A stretch of DNA of 64,000 nt from Campanula takesimana (lineage: Eukaryota > Streptophyta > Magnoliopsida > Asterales > Campanulaceae). Within the stretch, counting starts at the first letter, position 1. Every line of letters begins with the position of its first letter. Of the stretch, positions 53,642-62,439 are shown one piece after another. The stretch lies in the NCBI GenBank assembly GCA_026119855.1, contig JAOWBW010000364.1, forward strand, positions 372,001-436,000, in the 5' to 3' direction. A program made the position numbers and the translations under genes. Under the pieces are notes generated by a model. It did no database searches. It saw only the letters and a program-made list of their open reading frames with translations, and had not been told where the DNA came from.

Positions 53642-53691
53642 TGGCCGCGTGGCCAATATTGAGGGCGGCGGCGAAAGTGGCCGCGTGGCCA
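53642..53691 (-). promoter_or_regulatory. TGGCC-gcgt-GGCCA palindrome pair in Tat-6 U3
   Basis: Two copies of tggccgcgtggcca (53642-53655, 53678-53691), 36 bp apart, about 50-100 bp upstream of the TATA-like box at 53588-53596 in the sense direction. Absent from Tat-1. Confidence 0.6.
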
Positions 53692-53893
53692 TCGTTGCGC
53701 GCTGACTTGAAATTCAAGCTAGGGTTTTACTGTTCATACAAGGCAACCCTAAATGTCCATATTTAATGTTTTCTAGAACATTGAGCTATTTTTGGGAATC
53801 CGGGACAAGTCTTTGCAAGGTTTCTAATTCCTATAAAGTCCTTGTATATTTGGGAAAGCCCTAATAAACTCATTTTCAGGTCGGGTACTAACA

Positions 53894-54396
53894 GTAGCCC
53901 CTCGGCGACGCTTCTTGCAAGGCAATGTGGGGTCGACGATAAGAGAAGGATCCGTCTGAAACATGAGTTTCAAAACAGATGAAAGGTAAGGGAACGGCTG
54001 AACCTTGGCAGGCGACCTACGTATCCGCGGGGGAATCAAGCCAAATGTAGTTCAAATCTGATGGGGAAATTGGGAAGGACTGTCCTCTGATGGGGAACAA
54101 CGTTTTCTGCTGGGGAAAATGCACTTGCTGGGGATGAGAGATGAACATGTTGGTCGGGTGGCTGGACCTTTTCAGGTTTCCTACGTATCCTCCGAGGAAT
54201 CAAGCAGGTCGTAGTTCAGAGCGATTAGGGAAAAGCGAGCCATCGGACTTCTGCTAGGGATAATAAACCTACGGGCACTATCCTGTATGAAGAACGAACA
54301 TTCGTTAGGAAATGAAGTCATTTGGGAAAAATAAAGATTACGTTGTCTAAATAATCCCAAGATGGAATGGTAAACGCAATCAGGATCGCCAAGGCT
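53894..54396 (-). other. Tat-6 internal non-coding region with two nested hairpins
   Basis: No credible frame. It holds CCTACG/CGTAG hairpins at 54014-54053 (right arm ATGTAG, pairing kept by wobble) and 54179-54217 (inner arms TCCTC/GAGGA). Between them are four TG(A/C)TGGGGA motifs at 54059, 54088, 54108 and 54127. A purine-rich stretch next to the LTR may be the polypurine tract. Confidence 0.55.
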
Positions 54397-55270
54397 CCTG
54401 CCGATTGTGCTAACGAAACGCCGAGGCTTCTGGCAACCACGCTCGATCAAGGATACGTATGTCATAGAGGCGCCAAAGTCTCTACAATCATACGAATCCT
54501 AATAATAGGTGCTGGATCTCTCGCAAACAGAAACGCCGAGGCTTCTGCCAATCACGATTTATCAAGGATACGTATGTCATAGAGGCGCCGAAGTCTCTAC
54601 AACCATACGAATCCTAATAATAGATGATGGATCTCTCGCAAACAGAAATGCCGAGGCTTCTGCCCATCGCGATCGATCTAGGATGCGTATGTCATAGAGG
54701 CGCCGAAGTCTTTACAATCATACGAATCCTAAAATAGATGCTGGATCTCTCGCAAACAAAAACGCCGAGGCTTCTGCCCATCGCGATCGATCTAGGATGC
54801 GTATGTCATAGAGGCGCCGAAGTCTCTACAACCATACGAATCCTAAGCAAATATTAGGAAGTGCTAAAATAATAGATGCTGGATCTCTCGCAAACAGAAA
54901 CGCTGAGGCTTCTGCCTATCGCGATCGATCTAGGATGCGTATGTCATAGAGGCGCCGAAGTCTCTACAACCATACGAATCCTAAGCAAATATTAGGAAGT
55001 GCTAAAATAATAGATGCTGGATCTCTCGCAAACAGAAACGCCGAGGCTTCTGCCCATTGCGATCGATCTAGGATGCGTATGTCATAGAGGCGCCGAAGTC
55101 TCTACAACCATACGAATCCTAAGCAAATATTAGGAAGTGCTAAAATAATAGATGCTGGATCTCTCGCAAACAGAAACGCCGAGGCTTCTGCCCATCGCGA
55201 TCGATCTAGGATGCGTATGTCATAGAGGCGCCAAAGTCTCTACAACCATACGAATCCTAAGCAAATATTT
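54397..55270 (-). repeat. 116/137-bp tandem array
   Basis: About seven monomers. The gccgaggcttctg landmark recurs near 54420, 54535, 54650, 54766, 54901, 55039 and 55176. The first three steps are about 116 bp; later ones, about 137 bp, carry an extra aagcaaatattaggaagtgct. Each monomer has inverted arms AGGATACGTATG and CATACGAATCCT about 33 bp apart. Short frames across it are stop-poor repeat shadows. Tat/Ogre elements are known for tandem repeats between pol and the 3' LTR, which fits this position. Confidence 0.85.
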
Positions 55271-55435
55271 GGTGAATAATGGAAATTTTAAGGGGCTTTC
55301 CGTTCCCAAAGGTATCGAATATCAGTCAAAATAGCGCTAAGGGCACCTAAAATGAATCAAAGGGGAATGTACTAGGGGTAAAACTGAAATTTTGCATGTG
55401 GAGGCAAAGATGATGGATTGTTATGAAGTCGCAAA

Positions 55436-55562
55436 CGGGATGAACTCTCAGGGAGTCACAAAGGTGATAGACTCTCGGGGAATCGCAGAAGTGATGGACT
55501 CTTGGGGAGTCGCAAAGGTGATGGACTCTCGGGGAGTCGCCAAGGTAAAGGACTCTTTGGTG
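55436..55562 (-). repeat. 27-bp tandem repeat
   Basis: Four to five copies of gactctcggggagtcgcaaa followed by ggtgatg. GACTC...GAGTC forms an inverted repeat in each unit. The 27-bp length keeps a plus-strand frame open (9-residue repeats), but there is no other sign of coding. Confidence 0.8.
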
Positions 55563-55769
55563 AGCAAAGGACGACCACGGAAAGCGTAATGTTTGGGATC
55601 CGCTTACCCTAAATTAGGAGGAATACATAATATGAGGCTACGAACCATTAAGATGAAGGTATTAGGTAAGGGACATTTTGCTTGGTTGCTTAGGGTAGGA
55701 CCTAAGGCTTCTAAGGAAAGGGGATGGGTAGCCTCTTAGATAAGGATGCAAAAGATGTTATGGTTGTTT

Positions 55770-57400
55770 AGACTTAAGATTGTGTCTTGGATACAATGTG
55801 GGTTTCCTAGGCTTACGGGCTAGGGTTTGGAGAGAATGCGACTGCCTAGGCTCGAGGCTAGGGTTCGGAGAGAATATGGAAAGGCTATTGTATCCTAGGA
55901 ATAAGACTAGCGGGGGATTGAGATTATAAATTTCCTAGGTTTCGAGACTAGGGTTTCAAGAATTTGGAAAGGATGTTGCACACAGGGCTTTAGAAATTCC
56001 CTAGAACTTGGGCTAGGGTAAAAGGGGATGGTGCTTCCTAGGCTTGAGACTAGGGTTTGGAGAGAATGCAGATTCCTAGGTTTGGGGCTAGGGCTTGGAG
56101 AGGTTGAGGTTTGGGAACTTCCTAGATGTTAGGGTTTCGAACAAGGGTTTGGAAACTGGTGTTTAAGGACCATGACTCTCCTAGATTTGGGACTAGGGTT
56201 TAGAAATATCCTAGGCTTCGCGGCTAGGGCTTGGAGTTGTGGTAGGTTCAGAGGTTGCAAAGGCGTTGGCTTTAGACCCAAGGCTGGGAGTTGAAAGGGT
56301 TGTGACTTCCTAGGCTTGAGACCATGGACCGTTGGGAAGAGGGATTGCTTTTGTGGAAGGTCCACTAAGCTTGATGTTAGGGTTCACCATTTTCCGGGAT
56401 TGGTGACTATGGCTTGGAAAGGTTTATGGTAACCTAGGCTTTAGGCTAGGTTTTAAGGCTAAGGACTATAAACTTCCTACGTTTTGAGACTAAGGTGAAG
56501 GAGTTTCCTAGGTATAGGACTGGGGTTTGAAGGGAATGTTGAATCCTAGGCTTGATGATAGAGTTTAAAGAGGATAATTTCTACCTAGCCTTGAGACTAG
56601 GGCTTTAGAAAGAGTTCGACTACCTAGGCTTGAGGCTAGGGTTTAGATCGAATGCGACTACCTAGGCTCGAGGCTAGGGTTTAGAGCGAATGCAACTACC
56701 TAGGCTCGAGGCTAGGGTTTGGAAAGAGTGCGACTACCTAAGATTGAGGCTAGGGTTGATTGAGTTTTGGACATGGCATTATATCCTAGGTTTTGGACTA
56801 GGGTTCAATAAAACGGAGAATTGAGATTGTAAATTTCCTAGGTTTCGAGACTAGGGTTTCAGGAATTTGGAAATGATGTTGCATACGGGGCTTTGGAAAT
56901 TCCCTAGAATTTGGGCTAGGGTTAAAGGGGATGTTGTGGTTTTCCTAGGCTTAAGGATAGGGTTTAGATAGGATATGTGACTACCTAGGATCAAGGCTAG
57001 GGTGTAACTACCTAGGATCAAGGCTAGGGTTTAAGAAGGATGTAACTTCCTAGGCTTTAGGCTAGGGTTTGAAAGGATGTAATTACCTAGGCTTGAGGCT
57101 AGGGTTCAGAGAGAATGATATGACTACCTAGGCTCGAGGCTAGGGTTTAGAGAGGATACGTGACTACCTAGGATCAAGGCTAGGGTTTAGGAAGGGTGTA
57201 AATACCTAGGCTCTAAGGTAGGGTTTGGAAGGGATGTAACTACCTAGGCTCGGGGCTAGGGTTTAGGAAGGATGTAATTACCTAGGCTTAAGGATAGGGT
57301 TCATAGAGAATGATATGACTACCTAGGCTTGAGGCTAGGGTTTAGAGAATGTGTTTCCCTAGGTTTAAGGCTAGGGTTTGGAGACCGAAAGCATTTGAAG
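55770..57400 (-). repeat. Degenerate CCTAGG...CTAGGGTTT satellite
   Basis: Some thirty imperfect copies, about 38-60 bp each, of ctaggctcgaggctagggtt. The unit combines a near-palindrome (CCTAG-g-CTCGAG-g-CTAGG) with TAGGGTTT, a permutation of the plant telomere repeat. Many small indels; no gene. Confidence 0.75.
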
Positions 57401-59150
57401 GTTTGTCTTGGTTTAGACCGAGCAAGTTTGAGGTCTAAGAGTGTTGCGGTTTGGGGAAAATGAGCTTGATACCTCATGGCTGGATAGGCTCGATAGACTA
57501 GACCTAGGCTAAAGTTCTAGGGTTTAGCTAGGGTAAGACTCAGACATGGGTTGAGGAGACCGGGCCTAATGGAATGGTAGGCGTGAGATCTAGGAGATCG
57601 AAGGCTAGGCAGGGTAGCGTTGGGACATAAGGCTTTCAAGCGGGTAAGTCTTTTGTCCTAGAGAAACCGCGTTATGGGTTAGGACCAAGCAGGCTTGAGG
57701 TCGGCCAAGGAACAACGGATTGGGATTGGATGATCCTAGTGCCTAATACGCATGTCGGGCTTGGATCCTAGAGCGTTTGAAAGTTTAGGCTAGGTGCGAA
57801 CCATAAGTGCGGGAAATGGTTTTGGATATATGACCATGTTGGCGCTTTAGGTAAATGGATCGAGTGTCCAAGACTTTGCTTTGAGTACAATAGTGTGCCT
57901 AACAGGATTGGGTATGCTTAGGACTTAATTTTGCCTTAGAGGTCATGCGTGTGACTAAGCTTGTTTGGCAATTTCGAAGGTAGGTTAGGGATGGGACCAA
58001 AGGTGTTTAAGGACATGGGTATTAACCTGATAGGTATTGAGATCCCTATGGTATGGCGTGGTGCGCAGGAGATCCTATGTACTTGAGCAAGGTTTGAGAT
58101 TTGGACTCGTTGGGGGAGCGATGTTTGAGATCCATGGAGTTCAAGGGTGGACCTTGTAGGTGGCGAGGTTTGGACTCGGCTTGGATTAAGTAGGTTAGAG
58201 TCCTTAAGGGGTTGAAGGTCAGACTAGGAAGTCTTTTGAGGCTAATGGGTGACACTAGGTTGGTACTTGGTAGGTTTAAGAGTGGTAGGGTCATGGCTTG
58301 GACATGACGGGAGTCGGGAGACGTAGATGTTGTCGCTTTTAGTCGGACCAAGTAGGCTTGGGAATTACAGAGTGCAAAGGGTGGAGATGTAAGGTGAGAG
58401 ACCTAAAGGGCAGAAAGTCTTGTGACCTAAAGGTTTAGGGGTTGAGGCCTAAGGTATGGATCAGGTATTCTAGAGACCTAGAAGGTAGGTGTTTGGTAGG
58501 GCTCGCTCCACAGGTTAGACTATGGGTGGACCTTAGAAGTTGGACGGAGGAGGATAAGAGAGCTATGGCTTAGACAGGGTAAGGATGAGTATGTGTTGGT
58601 AGGTTTGAGATCTAGGAGATCGGGTAGGCTCGGGACCGGTAGGTTCGGGACCTAATGGGTCACCCTAAGGATTTGGCTTTGGTTAACTGGTTTAAGGTCT
58701 GAAGTTTTGGGTAGAACCGGTTTGAGGCCGAAGGGGTCATGCTACGAACTTGCGGAAGGTCGAGCTAAGAGGTTGTGATGTAACGTAGGTAAGACTCACC
58801 GGGTAGGTTTGGGACCTAGGTAAGACCGATCGGGTAGGCTCGGGACCTAGAGAGTTTATGGTGTAACTTAGGCAAGACTGACTGGGTAGGCTTGGGACCT
58901 AAGGTTTTGAACCAGGTAGGTTGGGACCTAAGGGTATCCTATTGTGTAGGAAATAGGGTGAAGGACCGAGTCAACTCAAGAATCACGGAGATGAGTCTCA
59001 GATGGATCGAGGATGTTTTTACAATTTTGTGGAGACTGAGCGTGCGGGTTTATAAACAAAGTGTCGGGGAGGAGAAAACTTTACGAAAGTGTTATGATCT
59101 TATACAGATGCCTTATAATTAATTATGATTCTAATCAATCCAAATAGGTC
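57401..59150 (-). repeat. Low-order repeats around gggtaggcttgggaccta
   Basis: Diverged, irregular copies of (g)ggtaggctcgggacctaag, clearest at 58610-58930. The rest resembles decayed satellite. No coding frame is credible, and the minus-strand frame at 58046-58351 shows no recognisable domain. Confidence 0.5.
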
Positions 59151-59440
59151 GTCGCGTGCCGAGTTTGACGATGAGGGGTGCCCTTCTTCTCAGTGTATCC
59201 TTGTTAACGCCTCGGTATTCTCTGGGAAACCACATAGTCGACCCATTCCGTTGGGGATTATCTAATTTGGTGAGCGGGTACCCTCCCTCATTTGAGAAAC
59301 TCTACGTCAAGCTTGATGATGAGGGATGCCCTTCTTCTAAGTATGTGCTTGATGAAGGCCCGGCATTCTTTGAGAAATCTTATGGTCGGTCCCTTATTGT
59401 TAGGGAAGCCCCAGTTGCGTAGAGCGGGGTATCCTACCTC
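59151..59440 (-). repeat. Two-copy duplication of about 160 bp
   Basis: gatgaggggtgcccttcttct (near 59169) and gatgagggatgcccttcttct (near 59318) begin two similar blocks, each continuing with a c(c/t)cgg(t/c)attctttg-like segment and ggtcg-type sequence. The overlapping plus-strand frames follow from the duplication and match no family I know. Confidence 0.55.
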
Positions 59441-59463
59441 TTTTAAGACGCACCCTTTTTTCT

Positions 59464-59500
59464 GCCTAGACCGCCCTTGCGGGTTTTCAATCTAGCGGGC
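59464..59500 (-). promoter_or_regulatory. GCCTAG hairpin, copy 1
   Basis: Outer arms CTAGA/TCTAG, inner arms CCGC/GCGG around CCTT, followed by a 32-base T run (59517-59548; A run in the sense strand). Confidence 0.55.
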
Positions 59501-59512
59501 ATCTCTTTTGCG

Positions 59513-59516
<4 letters not shown>

Positions 59517-59548
<32 letters not shown>
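59517..59548 (-). repeat. Poly(T) tract, 32 bases
   Basis: Uninterrupted T run on the plus strand, just after the first GCCTAG hairpin. A shorter run (about 60431-60447) follows the third. Confidence 0.9.
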
Positions 59549-59554
<6 letters not shown>

Positions 59555-59984
59555 TTCAGTCGACTCAAAAAAGGAAAAAAGAATTGTTTGAAAACATGCG
59601 GGGGCATTTTGGGAGAGTAAGAGAGAGAGAGATAGTACTCACATTTTGACTCTTTGAGCAACTGAGGGTATATATGTACAAAAGGGAGGAAGCCCCTGCT
59701 TTGACAGAAAGTAAGTGTTTAGCTCTTTCCTAGATTCTAGAACGGAAGACTTGTCGAGACATTTGAAAATTGTTTTATTCAAGATTCTCATTTGATTGCT
59801 CGAGAATGGACCTCGTTGATTAGTTAATGAGTTATGGTTAATTGGTAAACAAGTAGCCTCAAATTAATAAATGTTTTGATCAATTGTGAGTGAAGAAGTC
59901 AGGAGTAGAAATATGGGGAAGAGAGAAGAGAAGGAAAATTGGCTACGAGGTGGGTTGTGTATATTTTGGACCGGACCCTAAGGT

Positions 59985-60029
59985 TGCCTACGTTCTCCTC
60001 AATGTGAGAAGCTCAGGTCCGCGTAGTTC
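59985..60029 (-). promoter_or_regulatory. CCTACG/CGTAG nested hairpin, copy 6
   Basis: Outer arms CTACG/CGTAG, inner arms TTCTC/GAGAA. The flanks (gaccggaccctaaggt) resemble those of copies 1 and 3, suggesting descent from the same LTR family. Confidence 0.6.
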
Positions 60030-60327
60030 GGGGGAGGCCCGGATGATGAAGTTGGGGTTTGAGTATGAGGTTCATTTGTCGCGATAGGTTACTCCGTTGT
60101 AGCTTGTTGCTTTGGATTGCTTCATTGCAGCTCATTGCGGTGGATTGCTCCATTGTAGTTGTCATGGCTGCTGCTACTACGCGTTAATATTCTTTGTAGG
60201 GAAAGAAAGAAAAATAGAACATTTGAAGTAAAAATAAAATGGGACTCTTACTTTTCTATGGTGATAGCCCCTTCTATTTTTCTTTATTTTTTTTATTTTA
60301 TCTCTTTGTGCACACCCTTTTTTTTTT

Positions 60328-60427
60328 GCCTAGGCCGCCCTTTCGGGTTTTCAACCTAGCGGGCTTCTTTTTGTGCAATGCTCTAACTTTTGCCTAGGTC
60401 GCCCTTTTGGGTTTCAACCTAGCGAGC
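60328..60427 (-). promoter_or_regulatory. GCCTAG hairpins, copies 2 and 3
   Basis: Copy 2 (60328-60364): outer CTAGG/CCTAG, inner CCC/GGG. Copy 3 (60392-60427): outer CTAGGT/ACCTAG, inner CCC/GGG. Arms differ from copy 1 yet remain complementary. Confidence 0.55.
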
Positions 60428-60447
60428 CATATTTTTTTTTTTTTTTT

Positions 60448-61305
60448 ATATTTGTACATGAAACATTGGGCAAGACAAGCCCCTAGTTTGCTTTCTCCTC
60501 TCTCGATTGCGAGGTAGCTTCCTTATAGTTCAAGCGGCCTTTTGCTGCGGCGGGCATCCTAGCCCCTTGATTTTCACCGGTAGAGCTCCATTGGATTATC
60601 ACGTGCACCAATGAATGACTTCGTGCACTTGTCTTATATTTGCGATGGAATACGGACAGCCCCAGTGTAACGGCATGTAGTACTCATGATGGGAACAAAC
60701 CAACCCTTTAAATTGTGGCAGCATGGATGTCTATTTGATGATGAGCAACCGCAGTCCATTCCTTTGTCACGACCTTATAAAAAAGGGTCTAATGGTGGGA
60801 TGAGAGGCGTATGAGGATAGTGTATGGGAGAAGGTGTATATAGAGAGTGTACATGAAGTGTGTACAAAGGGTGAGTGTATAGAGAGAGTGTATGGGGGTA
60901 GAATGTAGAGAGAAGGGAAAGTGATTCGTTCATCCCAATTGATCAAAGCATTTGTTATTTTGAGATTAATCGTTTACTTAGTTATGTGAATGGTTTGTGG
61001 GCCCATTTACCTTTTAATGAGTCGTCATTAATGAGTAAGATTAAGATTAATTCATCATATAAAGATATAGCAATCAAGCGAAAATGGTGAATAAGACAAT
61101 TTTCATGAAATTGATATATGCAAGCTTATGTCTCAAGTCTAGAGAGAAAAGAAAAGAAATAAAGACTTTTTTATTGGAACTAAAAGATTTAAACTGACTA
61201 GTCCGGGGTGGACTTTTACTTAAAGAAACAAAAATCGTCCAAGGTGGACTTTTGACTAAGGACACTCTAGAACCTACGAAGACTGAATGACCCTTTTCTT
61301 TTCTT
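60448..61305 (-). other. Non-coding stretch downstream of the Tat-7 ORF
   Basis: No gene seen. It contains AGCCCC-type motifs near 60480 and 60560, gtgtatagagagagtgta-like short repeats near 60810-60910, and A/T-rich sequence. It may be the 3' untranslated region of Tat-7. Confidence 0.4.
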
Positions 61306-61992
61306 TTATTTAAAGGAGGTAGCCCCAATTTCCACTTTTGCCCATGCCCATATATTCCGTCGGCGGGTGATGGCTCCGCTGTCAATGAGGCTTTGCATCT
61401 TTCTCCTTAATTGGAGGCAATCTTCGGTGTCATGCCCAATGTACTGGTGGTATTGGCAGTGTTTGGAGGGATCTAAGCCTTGCTTCTCCCTACTTGGTTC
61501 ATAGTTGAACAAATGAGACAACTTGCCGGCTTGAACTAGACTTTTGAAGAGTTTGGCTAACGGCATACCCAAGTCATTGTACTCGCATTCGTCCTTCCGA
61601 ACTGTCTTTGAGGGTGGTTTAGGTACCGGTACCTGTCGTTGATGAGTAGTCTTAGGAGGCATCCCAACAGGGGAAATCTGTGATAGCCCATACATTTGAG
61701 GAGCGTACGGGTGTTGAAATTGAGCAAGAGGGAGAACTCGACTGAGGTAATCATAAATGCCACGAATGTCAGACGAATGGCGCCTCTCGATATCTCTTAG
61801 GGTCTTATGCATCTCCTTCTGAAAGTGTGTTGCTTGCTCGTTGAGAATGGCCTTAAAGTGGATTGCTTGTTCATCGAGGATGGCTTCGAAGTGGGATGCT
61901 TGCTTACTGAGAGCAGTACCGGTGTAGAGGATTGTCTCGGGATCTTGGGTAGCAGCTTCAGTTGCAACTTTGATGTTCCTTGCAGCCGACAT
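61306..61992 (-). CDS. Tat-7 mini-Gag (coiled coil plus CHHC knuckle)
   Basis: 228 codons from MSAARNIKVATEAATQD. Residues about 30-65 contain three related segments (ASHFEAILDEQ, AIHFKAILNEQ, ATHFQKEMHK), an 11-residue internal repeat of coiled-coil type. A Pro/Gln-rich middle (about 90-135) precedes the knuckle CQYHQYIGHDTEDC near residue 178 (CX2HX4HX4C), which is followed by LRRKMQSLIDSGAI. As in Tat-3, the capsid-type domain is missing and no protease or polymerase follows. It could be the first ORF of an Ogre-like element or a Gag remnant; the frame is intact. Confidence 0.65.
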   Translation of the reverse strand: MSAARNIKVATEAATQDPETILYTGTALSKQASHFEAILDEQAIHFKAILNEQATHFQKEMHKTLRDIERRHSSDIRGIYDYLSRVLPLAQFQHPYAPQMYGLSQISPVGMPPKTTHQRQVPVPKPPSKTVRKDECEYNDLGMPLAKLFKSLVQAGKLSHLFNYEPSREKQGLDPSKHCQYHQYIGHDTEDCLQLRRKMQSLIDSGAITRRRNIWAWAKVEIGATSFK

Positions 61993-62137
61993 GATGCAGA
62001 ACTCTATGTCATGAAAGAATTAGATTCGTATTTAATGATAAGGCATCGTTATAAAAATCATTTTTTGGAAAAGAGTCGGTATCCACATTTTTGAAATGCA
62101 TTTTGGTAAAAAATTGAAAGTTTGACCGGGCCGAAGT

Positions 62138-62203
62138 TGCCTACGTTCCCCTTATCATGAGGGAGAGGTCCCACACAATAAGAGGTTCAGGTCGCCGTAG
62201 TTC
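62138..62203 (-). promoter_or_regulatory. CCTACG/CGTAG nested hairpin, copy 7 (Tat-7 leader)
   Basis: Outer arms CTACG and CGTAG, inner arms CCCTTA-type and GAGGG with a longer loop than the other copies. It lies about 145-210 bp upstream of the mini-Gag start. Confidence 0.55.
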
Positions 62204-62439
62204 GAATCAAGTTAGACTTTTTTTTAAAAAGACGTGAGAGGTGACCATAGGGGTCAATTTGATAGAGTCTTTTTAAGATAAAGAGCGATCTTGAGGTCAA
62301 AAGCAGGAGATGACTCGGTCCTTAGTCAAGCATGGGTGAGGAAGACCTATAGGAGTTGGTTTTGATTGAGTCGGGTATGGTTTGACTTATGGTTTGACCT
62401 AAATTTGACCTAAGGTTTCAGACAAGAAGTGGTTCAAGC

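Larger units (their letters stand above)
52848..53893 (-). repeat. Tat-6 LTR (probably 3' LTR, inner end truncated)
   Basis: Same family as the Tat-1 LTR: alignable from about 52863 against 1702 to the outer end TGTTAGTACCC at 53893. It has a segment (about 53515-53715) that Tat-1 lacks, with a TATA-like CTATTTAAA (53588-53596) and two palindromes. The base composition to its right on the minus strand (CCGAGGGGCTAC before TGTTAG) is purine-rich, so this may be a 3' LTR after a polypurine tract. It carries the PBS-like TGGCGACTCT copy at 52895-52904. Its left end is cut by the Tekay-3 junction. Confidence 0.75.

Noticed and set aside
54367..55334. Plus-strand frames repeating NRNAEASA-type and MLDLSQTETPRLLP-type peptides
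   Set aside because: They are translations of the 116/137-bp array in different frames, not a repeat protein.
55770..57400. Interstitial telomere array
   Set aside because: TAGGGTTT occurs once per longer unit rather than as uninterrupted TTTAGGG repeats; kept only as telomere-like.
59156..59495. Plus-strand frames over the duplicated block near 59.2 kb
   Set aside because: Length is explained by the duplication, with no recognisable domain and repeat-derived flanks.
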